This document shows positions 1-12,036 of a DNA stretch of 64,000 bases, piece after piece. The DNA comes from Macrolepiota albuminosa (taxonomy: Eukaryota; Basidiomycota; Agaricomycetes; Agaricales; Agaricaceae): assembly GCA_027475525.1 (NCBI GenBank), contig JAMWFC010000108.1:683811-747810 (forward strand), written 5' to 3'. The notes below the pieces were generated by a model, which saw nothing but the letters and a program-made list of their open reading frames with translations, was not told the origin of the DNA and ran no database searches. Each line of letters begins with the position of its first letter. Positions within the stretch are counted from its first letter, which is position 1. The position numbers were made by a program, and so were the translations under genes.

Positions 1-1949
1 GCGTTCTGTAGTTCCTGAGCGAGAGATAGACCCAGTAAGGCACCAGGTGGTTGAGGAGTTGAAGGGTGGGAAGAGACAATGCCTTCTGCCAACTGCTCTA
101 GCAGGTGGTGTATGCGCTGGAGACGAGTTTCTGGCAGAATTCTGCCCTAAAGTCCCTCATGGTGGGCTCCAATTTGATGATGCCTAAAAGTAGATCAGTA
201 GCAGATATGGTTTACAGCTACTGACCTGTGTGACAATGCGTTGGGTGCACTAAGATTGAGGGAGTCCTAGGCAGTTCTCAGAGAACAAGTCCGAAAAATA
301 GCTAAATGGCAGGATTCGGTGAAAGTCAGTAACGATAGTTGGCAAGGAAATGTGGTAAGGAAGGTGCACCAACAATGAAGTGCACCTAAAAGGGTAGGAA
401 GGTGAACATGGTTAAATGTGGCAAGAGGACATGGGAAAGAAACTAGAGGCTTAGTGACGACTAAGCTGCATGATGCCTGCTGTAAGTGCAAGGTGCGTAG
501 GTTCTGTAAGCGTAACTGTGGCAAGTAGGCTAAGAGTATTCAGACAATTGGCGACTATGAACTTAGTCAGCTCAAGAAAAATCTGAACCGTAGAGTGAAC
601 TGAGGGGTGTAAAGTGGGGTACTCTGTTCTGTGGTAACTAGCAACAATGATAAGTATTTATAGTGAGAAACAAGTTCCCTGCCGCTAAGGGGCTAAGGGT
701 CGCCAAGGGATGGTGAACTGTAAGTAATGTAATTAAGTGTCTTGTATTAAACTAAATGTTGAGAAATGAAGCAAGCAAGCTGTCTGTTTGTCCGAGGTGG
801 GGCGCCAAGAGATGTCAGGTGCCAGGGTAAACATCAGGCCATCCATCACGAGTAAATGACATTATTCCTTTTTTGTAAGCACTGTCACTGGCTAGCTAGG
901 CCACGTGCTGATTAATGAGCGCCACCTGTCAAGCTCTTACTGATGGTATGATGACAGCTGTCATTCCAGCTGCTGCCAGTGCTATCACTGATTGACCTTG
1001 ATGGTTGCCATGTGTGTCCATCGGAAATGGCCTAGAAAGGATAAATCGCTTGTGCCAAGTTTGGCACAAGTGTGGCAAGATGTCTGGAACCAATGCTGAG
1101 TCTGCTGTTGATGTGCCTAGCCTGTGTGGTGTTGATGTGCCTAGCCTGTGTGGAGTCCTATCACCAGGCACAACTTGAATAATACGCTTCAGCACATATA
1201 GTAGCACTTAGGTGACAAGGGCACAAAGTGCCCACTGTATTCAGTACTAAATATACTGATTTGATGGTGAGAGTCCTCACCCTAAAACTCCAGATGTATT
1301 TGCAGTGTAAGGCTGTAAGGCAGTTGGGGGTGTCAACTCCCTGGAGCCACACTTCTGAGAAATGCTCAGCACGTCATAATCAGGACGTCAGAGTCAAGCT
1401 AGTAGAGACACTAGCATGGGTGCAGGAAGTGCCTGAAGCAAATCCAGTGAGTACTTTTTATACTCCATCAGAACAAGGGTGGCATGAGGAGCCTCTGCAC
1501 ATGCATAACTGAAACCCTAGAACAGAGATGTCAGGTCTGGAAGGACAAGCTAGTCCTGCTTATAAGGTGGAGAGCAAGGCATCTTTGATGCTGCATGTAT
1601 CAATGGTGGAAACATTGAGTGACAGAGTTGCATATCAACATATGCATAATGGCAATCTCAGGACTAAGGGATAGTCTCTTATTGATAATTAGGGCATTGT
1701 ATTTGAGGGCACTAAGCCCAGTATGGCACAAAGCAATCTCCTGTACAACATATGACATGTACTGTTGTGATGTCTCTATGTGGGCTAGGAGGCTGAGTTG
1801 CCTCATACAAGGCACTGTACTGGGGCATTGTACCCCAAGCTCCCATCCAAGCCAGGGAGTATGGACTCATTACCAGCACACTAGCTATGCCAGGGTAGTG
1901 TGCCAGAGTAATTGCCTTTGTCAGCTACCAGCCTGGAGAAAGATGACTT
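1..1949. other. Decayed CpG-poor repeat DNA, no gene recognised
   Basis: No reading frame here matches a family I recognise. The stretch lies directly upstream of a readable gypsy integrase on the plus strand and may hold decayed gag, reverse transcriptase or LTR sequence, but I cannot show this. About 813-1,175 looks LTR-like: it begins TGTCAGG near 813 and has several short inverted repeats. A 23-bp unit starting GTTGATGTGCC is repeated in tandem at 1,107-1,129 and 1,131-1,153. Short open frames exist but have no motif. Confidence 0.35.
1715..1790 (+). repeat. Fragment of repeat family B
   Basis: This segment closely matches 48,545-48,610 and, inverted, 27,855-27,915. The shared core contains GGCACAAAGCAA and ACATGTACTGTTGTGATG. 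It shows that a piece of the composite B repeat also sits in the left-hand gypsy debris. Confidence 0.6.
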
Positions 1950-2820
1950 CCATAAGGAAGTGATGAGAGTATGCACATAACCCTCTATTTGCTGAGATGC
2001 TCAGCAACTCCAATGACTATTTGCAATTCAGGCAAGGGCCTGATAGTATAATAATAACAGAAAACTGTCAAGAAGCAGCATTAACCTGCATTTCCTAGAT
2101 GAAAACCATTGTGATGTGCATACTGGACCAGGCACATGCTCTGGTGACTTTGTTGCTGCATAGACATTGGGATATATCTGTAGGTGATATTAGTGGCCAT
2201 GTATAGCCCAGGAGGTTACCAAGTTCTGCACCTCATATGCAGCATATCAAAGAGCAAAACTGCCTCCTGGACTTCCTGCTGGGAAACTGCACTAGCTACT
2301 AGTGCCAGTAAAGCCTTGGGACTCAATTGAGATAGATTTTATAGGTTCCTTTCCTGAGTCAAAAGAGTTTGACTATCTCTGAGTAGTGATATGCTGCATG
2401 ACAAGCATGATGCACCTTGTACTGGTATAAATAATGCTAATGGCTAAGAAGCTGTTGTGGATCTACCTCAGGGAGATTGTTAGGCTGCATAGGCTGCCTA
2501 ATACTATTGTGAGTGATTATGACTCAAAATTCATATTGCAATGATGGAGGGAACTCCACAAGCTATTAAGAGCTAGACTCCTCATGCTAATGTTGTTCCA
2601 TCTGCAGACAGATAGTTAAACTGAGCAGGCAAACTGCAGTATAGGACAGATGCTATGAACAGTTATCTGCTCTGATCAACAAGACTAGATAGACTGGTAT
2701 CCACTCACTAAATTTGCAAAGCCAGTCAGCTAGACTGTCAGAGTCCTCCTGATAGCTGCATAATTGGGGGAGTTAGTCTCTCTGGCATTTTATTCTATAG
2801 CTATTGTAAAGACAGAACTG
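1950..2820 (+). pseudogene. Ty3/gypsy pol remnant: H2C2 finger and integrase
   Basis: This was the integrase end of a gypsy polyprotein, the enzyme that inserts retrotransposon cDNA. Reading along the plus strand one sees the segment before the zinc finger (NPLFAEMLSNSNDYLQFRQG, about 1,980), a weak H2C2 finger beginning LDQAHAL (2,128 on), then the linker and integrase core: PWDSIEIDFIGSFPESKEF near 2,317 with the first catalytic Asp, a TSMMHLVLV segment near 2,400, an IVSDYDSKF motif with the second Asp near 2,510, and a decayed FHLQTDS region near 2,600. Stops and frame changes break it. The same blocks occur in the minus-strand gypsy at 53-54 kb, so both belong to the same broad chromovirus group. 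No chromodomain or 3' LTR follows; a Helitron gene remnant starts within about 70 bp. Confidence 0.85.
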
Positions 2821-5800
2821 TGGCTCAATATATTTACAAGTTCTCTTACTTATCTGTTTTGATGCAATACCAATGTAACAAGCTTCTGCTCTTAGATGGC
2901 CATCAAGACTGTTTTGTTGTATGTCACTGAATATGTTACATAGCCCACCCTCAAAACATGCACTGCATTTGAGGCGGTTGCTTCAATATTCATTCAACAT
3001 GCAGATATACTAAACAGTCTACTTAATTGTTAAGAAAAAGACTGCATACTAATGACCAAGATAGCTAATGTTCTTAGCACAAAAACAGAAATGGAATCAC
3101 CAATGATTTGCATATATCTCTTAGGAAATTCTAATTATTATACTAATCATTATTTCTTGAATTTCTATTGGCCTACTTTTGTTTAAAAGGCCAGACATCC
3201 TTGAGCAGATGATGCTGCTGACCAGTTACATGATAAGTTTTCTAAGAAATTAGCAATAATTAAGAACCAAGGATGAGTAATAGGGCTATCACCTGTATTT
3301 GATTATATTCTCAGAGGACCGGAGTTGGACCAAATGACTTTGTATGAGTAGTTGTTGAAATATAAGAGAGTCAAGTTGACCAACAGAATACATAATATAT
3401 TTTTCAATGATGACAATATATTACTTGGTGGAACAAAAAATATGCAAGGTTTGGTGGTTATTAAATTTTCAAATTGTCATCTGCTTTCCAATACTCATGG
3501 TACTTATATGTATTCTCTCTTATATAGATGTGTCCATAATTTAGTAGGTGGAAATTTACCTAAGAAAGATCAAGAAAATAGAGAGTACTATTGTGCAACC
3601 ATGTTAATGCTTTTTAAACTTTGGCATATAAAACATGACCTTAAAAATACTGGAGAAATGTGGGATTCAGCTCTTTTTAATCTACAACCTTCAATAAGCA
3701 TCAACTCACATTGCTCAAGAATATGAACATATAATATAAGTGCTTAGATGCAGCTAACAACTTTTATGCCCAGCTGAAAAGTAGAGATATATGTCTTACT
3801 AATTCAATGTTAACCAGAGACAAACTATTTAATATGATGCAGTGAGATGAAACTGAAAACTTTGAGAACATGAATGATGTAATTGCAGGTGTTGATGAAG
3901 AAGCATTTGCTGTATTTGGCAAGAAAGAATTAAAACATAGGTCTGATATGCTGCAAATGTCAGTAACTATAGCAAATCTGGAGTGGAGAGATCCTGTAAT
4001 AGGCCAGGTGTTTTCTCAAATTGATACCATTAAACCTATGAATGAAGAACATAACTTGTCTTACTGGAAAGCTGTTGTTACAGCAAAGCAGGATGAGGTC
4101 CTGAAAAGCCAAAATTCCAGCATATTTGCATGCAGTGGTAAGTTATCAGGCAGCATACCAGAATTACCAGAACATGTCAATGTAGTAGATTGAAAGTATC
4201 TTCAGAAAATATATGTAGACAATAAATAGGAACCTACTATTGCTATTATCCATATCTTTAGACTACAAGCTGAACAAAGACCAGCTGAGAGTGTTCTGCA
4301 TTGTAGCTAATCATGCAACATTGTATATGTCTAAGCAACTTAAATTGTATATAGCAGGAATGGGGAGCACTAAAAAAACCCAGATGCTCCAAACTCTTGT
4401 CACGTATTTTGAAGTTAGAGGAGAGACATATTGTCTGGCTGTGATTGCACCTACTGGCACTGCTGCATTGCTTATAGGTGGCTCAACATATTATTCAATA
4501 TTTGGCATTAACAACATGGTTAGTGTATTGAAGAAACAACTCACTCAAATTAAAACTTGTCTACTAGGTGTCGATTACATATCTTTTGATAAACTACCTA
4601 TGTTATTGTGTTGAGACTTGTACAAGATTTCTGCAAGAGTGGCTCAGCTGTTCAGTAAACTAGATATTTCTTTCAATGGTATGAACATAGTATTCACAGG
4701 TGATTTTGCTCAGTTACTTTCTGTTGCTAAGTACAAAGAATCAGCATTATATAATAAAACTGTAGATTTAAATACCAAAATGTTGAAGGATCAGGAGTTT
4801 GCCATAGGCAAGACTATATGACATCAGGTAACAACCATTGTTATATTGCATAAAAACATAAGGCAGAAAATTCAGTCTACAGAGGATATGGCTTTGTGTA
4901 CTGTGCTCAAAACATGAGGTATAGAGCATCCACTAAAAAAGACATGAAGTTTCTCAGGAGCAAATTATTGGCCATCTCTAATAGTTGCTTATCTATATCC
5001 AACAAACAGTTCAGATATGTTTCTATAATCACTGCACAACATATAGACAAAGACACTTATTAACATTATAGGAAGTACTCAATTTGCAAGCAAGAGCCAT
5101 TAGGAACTAGTGCATTTCTATAGCAAAGATAGTCTGTTATCCAGAGATGGCAATGAAATAAAAAAACATTTATCTAACTACACATGCTCTAAAAGAACTA
5201 CAAGATTTCCTCAAACTATACAGCATGTGTTGTAGACCAACCTCTGTCATCTTGCAGTGTTCAAGTCATAGAAAAGCTGTTGTTGTGTGTAGGCTTGCCT
5301 GTTATAATCAAGAACAATGCAGCTACAGAATTATGCATCACAAACAAACAGGAAAGTTTTATGTATGGTTGGAAAAGTTGCATAGGTTTGGCTAGACAAA
5401 TTATGCTAGATATGTTGTTCATACTACTCAACAATTCTCTGCAAAGAGTAAAAATTGATGGACTTCCTAGAAATGTGGTTCTGATTATACATACAAGTGT
5501 GCATCTTAAATGTCAACTTTCTAGCAATGATAGCATGTCTCTGTCTCAATCACAGATAGAGATATTGGTAAACTATGCAATGATGAATTATGCAAGTCAA
5601 GGAAAGACTAGAACTTATAATCTGGTAAACTTAACCAAGTGTCAATTGCACCAAGCCTACTACACTGCACTCTTTTGCAGTGCTACAGCTGCAAGAACAC
5701 TCATTATCTGAGCATTTAATGCAAATTAAAATACAAGGCAAAGTGAGTGGGGCATTGCACAGAGAATTTTGTAACTTTGAACTGCTCAATAAAATAACCA

Positions 5801-5879
5801 AAGTCAGATATATGAACTAGCTCCTTAAAAGTTTTGTCAATTTACCTAGACAATTTTATTTATTTAGACAATGCAAATA

Positions 5880-6100
5880 CAGTGGCTCAAAAAACTGTTC
5901 CAATGTTTCATACTTTTTCAAAGATGATATTGGCATGATGGATGGGAAGTGTTTAAAATCCTAATTAAATCATGTCAAATACTATGACATCGTAGCTACA
6001 AAATAAATCTAGGTTTATGTAATTGAGATCAAAACTGATGGAGGAATGGTCATTTTAAAATATTCACTCATTGGAACAGTTTTTGAGCATCTTTAATTTT
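5880..6100 (+). repeat. Left terminal inverted repeat of the Tc1 element
   Basis: About 221 bp, matching the reverse complement of 7,261-7,483. A 20-21 bp site at its outer end (5,885-5,905) recurs in inverted orientation at its inner end (6,069-6,088), so each terminal repeat could itself fold into a hairpin. Confidence 0.9.
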
Positions 6101-6238
6101 TCAGGTTTATCTCTATTTTACTCAGAAATACAGAGTAAGTTGCATGTGGGAAGATAAACAAAGTAATGTGACCATGTTTAGATATATTTGGGAGTAGTTC
6201 AAGCTGGTTGAACCACATCTTGACCTTCAACCACCATC

Positions 6239-7255
6239 ATGAAACCTATTCCTCCTGCACAACACTCTACTGTTGCTTCTCTTCTTGCTTAAGGATATTC
6301 TCTGCATCAGATTGAGGCTCAAACTGGTCTAGGAAAGTCTACTATTGGGAGGATTGGTAGAGGGTTGGATATGGACAAGGAAAACCATCCTGCAGGCTGT
6401 CCTGCTAAGCTTACTTCATGTAATAAATAGGCTATTGTTTGACAAATCTCAGCTGGGAGACTTGGTACAGCTGTCCAGGCCACCAATTTTATCAACAGCA
6501 TCATTTCCAACCCTGTCTCTCCTCAGACTGTCCAGAATGTGTTGAAGGAGGAGGGGTATTGGTCTGCTACTTAGAGAAAAATTCCTATGCTCAAAGCTAC
6601 ACATCAACAACTGTGGCTTAAATGGGCTCAGAAGCATCAGAACTGGACTATAGAAGACTGGAAAAAGGTGTTGTAAACAGATGAGACAAAGATTAACAGG
6701 ATTGGGTCAAATGAGAAGCAGTATGTGTAGAAGCTATGAGGAGAAGGCATTTCAGACCAAACAACTACACCTACTGTGAAGCATGTAGGAGGAAATAATC
6801 TCATGGTATAGGGCTGTATGAGTTGAAATGGGGTAGGAAAGCTTGTGAAGGTGGTGGGGATCATGAATGCAGAGCAGTACTGTGAAATCTTGGATGATGG
6901 AGCAAAGGAGAGCTTTGAGAAGTTGGAGATGGAAGAGGGTGCCTGCTACTTTCAACAGGACAATGACCCCAAACACAACTCCAAGAGGGCTGACAAGTGG
7001 TTTGAGGACAACAACTTTGATGTCCTTTGGTGGCCAGCCCAATTCCCTGATCTCAACCCTATTGAACATCTCTGGGAGTACCTCAAGGAGCAACTTAGGC
7101 AGTATGAAACACCTCATGGTGTGCATGCATTATGGGAGAGGGTTGCAAAGGAGTGGGATGAAATACCACCAGAGGTATGCCAAAGACTAATAGAAAGCAT
7201 GCCTAGAAGGATTCAAGCAGTTGTCAAGGCAAATAGAGGACATACAAAGTACTAG
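6239..7255 (+). pseudogene. Tc1-like DD34E transposase, nine stops
   Basis: The cut-and-paste transposase of the surrounding element. One frame runs from ATG 6,239 to TAG 7,253 (338 codons), close to the family's usual length. The N-terminal helix-turn-helix is readable (IEAQTGLGKSTIGRI). The catalytic triad is visible: TDETKINRIG (first Asp, about 6,680), QQDNDPKHNS (second Asp, about 6,960) and FPDLNPIEHLW (Glu, about 7,060), with 34 residues between second Asp and Glu. Nine in-frame stops occur, all before 6,820; several replace Trp or Arg, as expected from TGG-to-TAG/TAA and CGA-to-TGA change. The last 136 codons remain open. It cannot make a functional enzyme. Confidence 0.93.
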
Positions 7256-7260
7256 ATACT

Positions 7261-7483
7261 AAAATTAGAGATGCTCAAAAAACTGTCACAATGAATGAAT
7301 ATTTTAAAATGGCTATTCCTCCATCAGTTTTGATTTTTGATTACATAAGTCTAGGCTCATTTTATGGCTACAATGCCATAGTATTTTACATGATTTAATC
7401 AGGATTTTAAGTACTTCCCATCTTTCATGCCAATGTCATCTTTCAAAAAGTATGAAACATTGGAACAGTTTTTTGAGCCACTG
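7261..7483 (-). repeat. Right terminal inverted repeat of the Tc1 element
   Basis: Reverse complement of the left repeat with scattered transitions and small indels. It begins five bases after the transposase stop codon and ends at the TA target duplication. Confidence 0.9.
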
Positions 7484-7486
7484 TAA

Positions 7487-8280
7487 AAAGGTTTCATGCT
7501 CTCTAACCTTCATATGGCCTTACATTGAAGCAACAAGGACCCTTACAATAATGCACTATTCCCAGATATCAAATGGCAGTTTGCTAGTAAAGATATACCT
7601 ATTAAGCTACTGTAGTCCTCTAAAAGCAGATTTATTCCAGCTCAGAGTACTCAGCCCATAGTACATTCTCAACCAATATCCAGCAAAATAAATCAAAACT
7701 ACAATGATGGTTCACTCAATTTGAAATTTGAAAAGTATTATAAGCAGTGAACAAAAAATAAATATGGGCAGATATGATGGACTGGTGGGAACTCAGTGGA
7801 ATGCCAACAGTTGCATATATGACACAGTAATAACTATATTGTACAATATGTGGCAAGATGACATGTCACTATGATCAATGAATTTCTGATTGTTTGAGAC
7901 CTCAATCATGCGAAGCATAGAAAGCAACTTCATATTAATACACAAAAGTAAAATCATGCTAGAGGATGCAAGAGAGGATTTGGGAAATTGTATAAATAAT
8001 CACAGTCCAAGAAACTTTTTGTATAGTGAACTAACGAGTGTTCATGCTAGAATCAAAGAGTTGCTTACATACAGACAAAATGTATACACATTATATATGC
8101 AATGTCTATGTGGTCATACAGTTAACAGAAGAGCTGTTACATCGAATTCATGTTAGATTGCTATACTAGATGATTCACAACTGTCAATACAACATTTTTT
8201 AAGAAACATGGAATTGCTTACTAAATCTCGGTGCAGCATATGCACATCTGAATTAAATTATAAAAAGAATGAATAGTAAA
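7487..8280 (+). pseudogene. C-terminal domain of the interrupted Helitron helicase gene
   Basis: After the Tc1 element the reading frame resumes with SNKDPYNNALFPDI (about 7,535), a plausible continuation of the GALHREFCNFELL segment at about 5,750. A one-base frame change near 7,770 leads into WNANSCIYDTVITILYNMWQ (about 7,798), then a frame open from 7,890 to 8,156 with CLCGH near 8,103, and a further CSIC pair near 8,240. The order 'small Cys motif, long helical part, Cys pairs' recalls ubiquitin-hydrolase-type cysteine proteases, some of which are fused to Helitron helicases. That assignment is inference. Stops at about 7,855 and 7,876 break it. Confidence 0.55.
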
Positions 8281-10200
8281 ATTAAAAAATGATTTTATAA
8301 ACATGATTTTATATTATATAATTGTTCAGTTGAACAACTGTTCAGAGAGTACATAGCAAACTCATTGTTATGCTACTTTATACAAGGCCAGCCACTTGTA
8401 AAAGTAAAAAAAAAAATTTAAAAAAAGAAACAGTACAAATTTATGGTATATTGAAATGACTTATGATACATATATATTTGATGTTATATATGACTATTTT
8501 ATTTGTTATATGTTAAAGTAAGTATATAAGCCTTCAACTCTTCTTCCTCTGATATGCTCTCTATTTTTTAATGTCTTTCAGTGATTTCTTATACCATCTA
8601 GCTTAATTTTACAAAATGCTATTGTATGCTCTGGAAAATGCATTCTCATCACCACTTGGTTGTACTAGTACTAGCATTTTATGTTGCCATAGACTTGCTC
8701 AATAGACACCTGCTAGAAGCAAATACCATTACTGTATATCAACTTGGTACTTATTACTCACTCTGAGCTAGAATGCTCTGATAAATAAAATTATATCAAT
8801 TAATACAGTACAGAAAGTATGTCAGTCTGCTCCATCTATTTATCATACCAGTCAAACCAAAATATTTCTGCATGAATCTCTATGAAAAATATGATATGTT
8901 ACTCGAACATCAGTAGGATGAAATACAATACACTAAATTGATAAACCAACCAATATGTTGAGTTACCATTAAAACATATAGTTAGTATGAACTCATTCAT
9001 TTACACGACAAATGTACACTGTCAATGTGTCCTCTCCATATATATTTACACTTATTATTCCACTTATATAATATCATGTCTGCACTTCTTATTGCTAGTA
9101 TTCAGTGTTGGCACCTCCGCATATCTGCTACATCATCACATGGCAGATAAATGAGGAAAATAGTGGACATTGCTTTATCTGCAGTCTCCAGTTGGTACTT
9201 TGATGTATTGATGCAGGCAAATGTTGCCAATCTAGTGTTCTGATGAGTTTTTCTAGACATTTTAGTGTATATAGGCAGTTTTTTATTATCGAATTTATAT
9301 ATTACTGCCAGCACTTATGCTCATAGAAACTATAATGCTCAACATCTCATGATAAAGGGATTTGACTAAGAAAGTCAACTCATTGCAGCTTTTCACTTAT
9401 ATCCAAGCAATGATGAGCAACACTTATATAAAGCATACACTTATTCATATTTTGGTGCATTATACAGCTTGATGGCTCAGAGTATTATAGTAATGCACAT
9501 TGTTCTGACTTGTGTAACTTTTTATCACATTTTCAACACCACTTCAAGAAAAATTGTAAGTATTCTATCTTCCAGTATTTCATAATCTAATTTTATTAGT
9601 GCAGGCACATTATAAAACTCATTTGAGTGGAACATATATGGTCTATTTGTATTTTTTATATAAGTCAGTCTAACTTTAATGGTTATTGGGCCTTATAATT
9701 TTCACAAATAATTTACATAATTTATTGTAGTATCAATACACTGTATTTTCATATTTTATTATAGTAACAACATATTGTATTCATCTATCAACATACATGT
9801 ATATACATCATATTTAAAATTAGAAATATTGAAAATAACATTAAATAAATGTTATATAAGCATTTAGTTGGATGATTGATTTATATATATATATATTTAT
9901 TTATTTATCTTACCATTGTTTAACTAGTAAAAGAAATAATTTGTCATACTTTCTCGCTTATCTGTTAGCTTTAAATCATCAAGAAAATATTTGTGTAGTG
10001 CGACAAACTGCAGATGTGACATACTATATAGTCATATATAGTAAAAGTGTTTTATTATTTATTAATTATTGGTTTGGGTGCATGATATCATGTCATGGTC
10101 CTTCTGCCATTCCACATGACCAATTCCATGTGAACATTCCACATTTACTGAATTTTAAACGTAGTCATATATTACATAAGTATTCAGTGGCATGATCAAT
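8281..10200. other. AT-rich intergenic DNA
   Basis: No gene, RNA or element recognised. The stretch holds poly-A/T runs near 8,407-8,430 and a TA/TTTA microsatellite at 9,882-9,908. CpG is nearly absent. It may be the far end of the Helitron or older debris. The short frames in it have no motif. Confidence 0.6.
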
Positions 10201-11672
10201 TTACTTATATTTATTTATTCATTTATTTTTACTCTTGTTCGACGAAAAGGCGGGTTCCGAGGGTAAGGAGCGTTTTTGGAGGCCTCTGCGCGGACAAGCA
10301 GGCACGCTCACAGTTCTTCAAGTCACCAGCGGCCGTTCCCGATTCGATTGCCACGATGTCGGCAGAGGTTGGGTCGGGAACAGTAGGGCCGAGATCTTTT
10401 TAGTCTTGTTACATGCAAGAGTATTGCATTGTCAATCATGCAACGGTCTTGCAAAATTTTTTCAGTCGTGCAACGGTCTTGCACTCACACCACCACCGTT
10501 CTCAGTCAGGTCAGCACAGAGCAGTCACTCGCAGCCTCACAGCAGTCTGACACCCTTCGCAGAGTAGTGATCGTCATTCTCGCAATCGCGCAGTTCCCCC
10601 CTCACATGTCACTACTCTAAGAAGTAGGTTGCCTTTCAGCCGTCAGTAGACGAGACACCACCTTACCCTTTACAGCAGCCGCTAGTCGATAGCCACACAG
10701 AAGATTTTATTACATATTCATGTTTCCGTCTTCTCAGTAAGCGATAGTCATCGTATACAAGTTTACTGCTCAACTTAACCATATCGGTATCAGAATTTTT
10801 TATTAGTGTAGTCAGTATCTTTCTTCGCGCACCCTCCCACCTCTCCCTCATTTATCTTGGACATCTTTATTTTTTGGCCTACTTGTTACATAGTGTACAG
10901 CCTATAGCCACGTCGCCACTTCAAGAAAAAATAAATAAATAAAAAACGGGGTCGCTCCGGCGGCCGATTAGCACTAAAAACAGTTCTATTCTCTTTTGCA
11001 CATCAACCTAGTCACACGACGAGCTGCAGAGGTTACTGGTTAATGATTATTAAACAACAATATTAATATTAAAAATATACAAACAAATTGTCAAGTTTGC
11101 GACGAGGTAGATCTCGGACACGCCGTGCTAACAACGGCCCATACAAGCAAGTGTAATGCTAAGAACGGTGGTTTGCAATGTGACGTGTTATTGGCACTAT
11201 AAACAGAATCTATTGCTTTTTGACTGCTAGGTAGTCATAATATATGATGTACCTATAAACAGAATGAACCAAGATAAGAAGAGGTTACTATTACTGACTA
11301 AAAATATGGGAGCCAAGTCACGTGTATCGTGAAACTACCTAGAACTCATGCTAGGTAATGTTTGTGGTAAGCACGTTGTCCGTGCTTTATGTATAAGTTC
11401 ACCTACCCTCAGTCGTCATGTACTTGACTGAGGGTAGTGAACGTCGATAGTACCTATATATATTCCTAAGTGTCCATATTAAGTGAAATGAAAACATATA
11501 TTGGCCCAAGTCGGTCATCAAACTTCAGCGTGCTTATGGTGTTCATCGGTATCCTCCAACAAGGGACCGCCAAATTTTGAAGGTTGCGATTTCTAACTGT
11601 ATGATTCCTCAAAGTCGGCTCGTAAAGATCAACTCATTGGGCCTTAAATAGCGTGTTTCTACGATAATACAT
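10201..11672. other. CpG-retaining intergenic DNA
   Basis: Base composition changes at about 10,230: CpG becomes common (GGCGGGTTCCGAGGG, 10,251-10,265). No conserved protein is seen. A 15-bp sequence, TGCAACGGTCTTGCA, occurs twice (10,439-10,453 and 10,469-10,483). CTATAAACAGAAT occurs twice near 11,200 and 11,250. A 62-codon basic frame on the minus strand (10,851-10,663) and a 110-codon TTG-start frame on the plus strand (10,235-10,567) have no family match I recognise and I do not call them. Confidence 0.5.
11397..11442. repeat. 46-bp hairpin with CCCTCAGTC arms
   Basis: An inverted repeat with arms GTTCACCTACCCTCAGTC and GACTGAGGGTAGTGAAC (one-base bulge) around an 11-nt loop. The inner arm is the same as the arm of the hairpins in the copia LTRs 450 bp away, although this copy lies outside the element and has a different loop. 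Confidence 0.7.
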
Positions 11673-12036
11673 TGTTGAGCGAAGACTCATCCGACCCAAA
11701 ATGGTTGTGCGTCATATTTCTTGCTTACGTGATTGTCTTTCCTTTTTAGTTACCTCTCTTATGTTTCGCATTTGCCCAAGCCCTGGTGGCTACACGATCG
11801 GTATTTACCAGTCTTTGCCACAAACCTTATTTTATAGATTTACATATTATTCCATACACGGAAAGCCCCCTCAGTCGTACTACATTATATTGTGTGACTG
11901 AGGGTGAGCCAATTATACTTACTCACACTTACTGTAACTAACAACAACCTGTAGACTAAGTACTATAATCGCAGGTGAACTCAGTCGTACTACATTATAT
12001 TGTGTGACTGAGGACTAAGTACTATAATCGTCTACA
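11673..12036 (+). repeat. 5' LTR of the copia element
   Basis: 364 bp, TG...CA. It contains two copies of a CTCAGTC/GACTGAG hairpin with an identical 19-nt loop (11,868-11,904 and 11,980-12,012) and two copies of GACTAAGTACTATAATCG. Compared with the 3' LTR it has lost 4 bp at about 11,970, which destroys a third hairpin. Confidence 0.95.

Larger units (their letters stand above)
5880..7483 (+). mobile_element. Tc1/mariner element with long inverted repeats
   Basis: A 1,604-bp element bounded by CAGTGG and CCACTG and flanked on both sides by TA (5,878-5,879 and 7,484-7,485), the target duplication of the Tc1/mariner superfamily. The terminal inverted repeats are about 222 bp. The single internal gene is a transposase with nine stops. 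The insertion splits a Helitron helicase gene, so it came later than that gene's arrival. Confidence 0.95.
2890..8280 (+). pseudogene. Decayed Helitron-type Rep-linked Pif1 helicase gene
   Basis: This is the back half of a Helitron polyprotein, the Rep/helicase that moves rolling-circle transposons. It starts inside the Rep-to-helicase linker (AIKTVLLYVTEYV near 2,900; ESPMICIYLLGN near 3,095; a long stretch to 3,725). The superfamily 1 Pif1 helicase runs from about 4,250: a weakened Walker A (GMGSTKKTQ, 4,360), APTGTAAL (4,450), a broken Walker B (YISFDKLPML, 4,577), FTGDFAQL (4,694), and the last helicase block with YASQGKTRTYNLV near 5,590. The frame continues to the Tc1 insertion at 5,880 and resumes beyond it at about 7,487. 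The 5' part, including the HUH nuclease motif, is missing. At least six in-frame stops and frame shifts show it is dead. I infer 'Helitron' from the linker blocks; a domesticated Pif1 copy is possible. Confidence 0.8.

Noticed and set aside
10235..10567. 110-codon open frame in CpG-retaining DNA
   Set aside because: Starts at TTG, contains direct repeats, and shows no conserved motif; likely chance.
11701..11901. 66-codon frame present in both copia LTRs
   Set aside because: It is just LTR sequence repeated at 16,516-16,716; no protein family and no start context.
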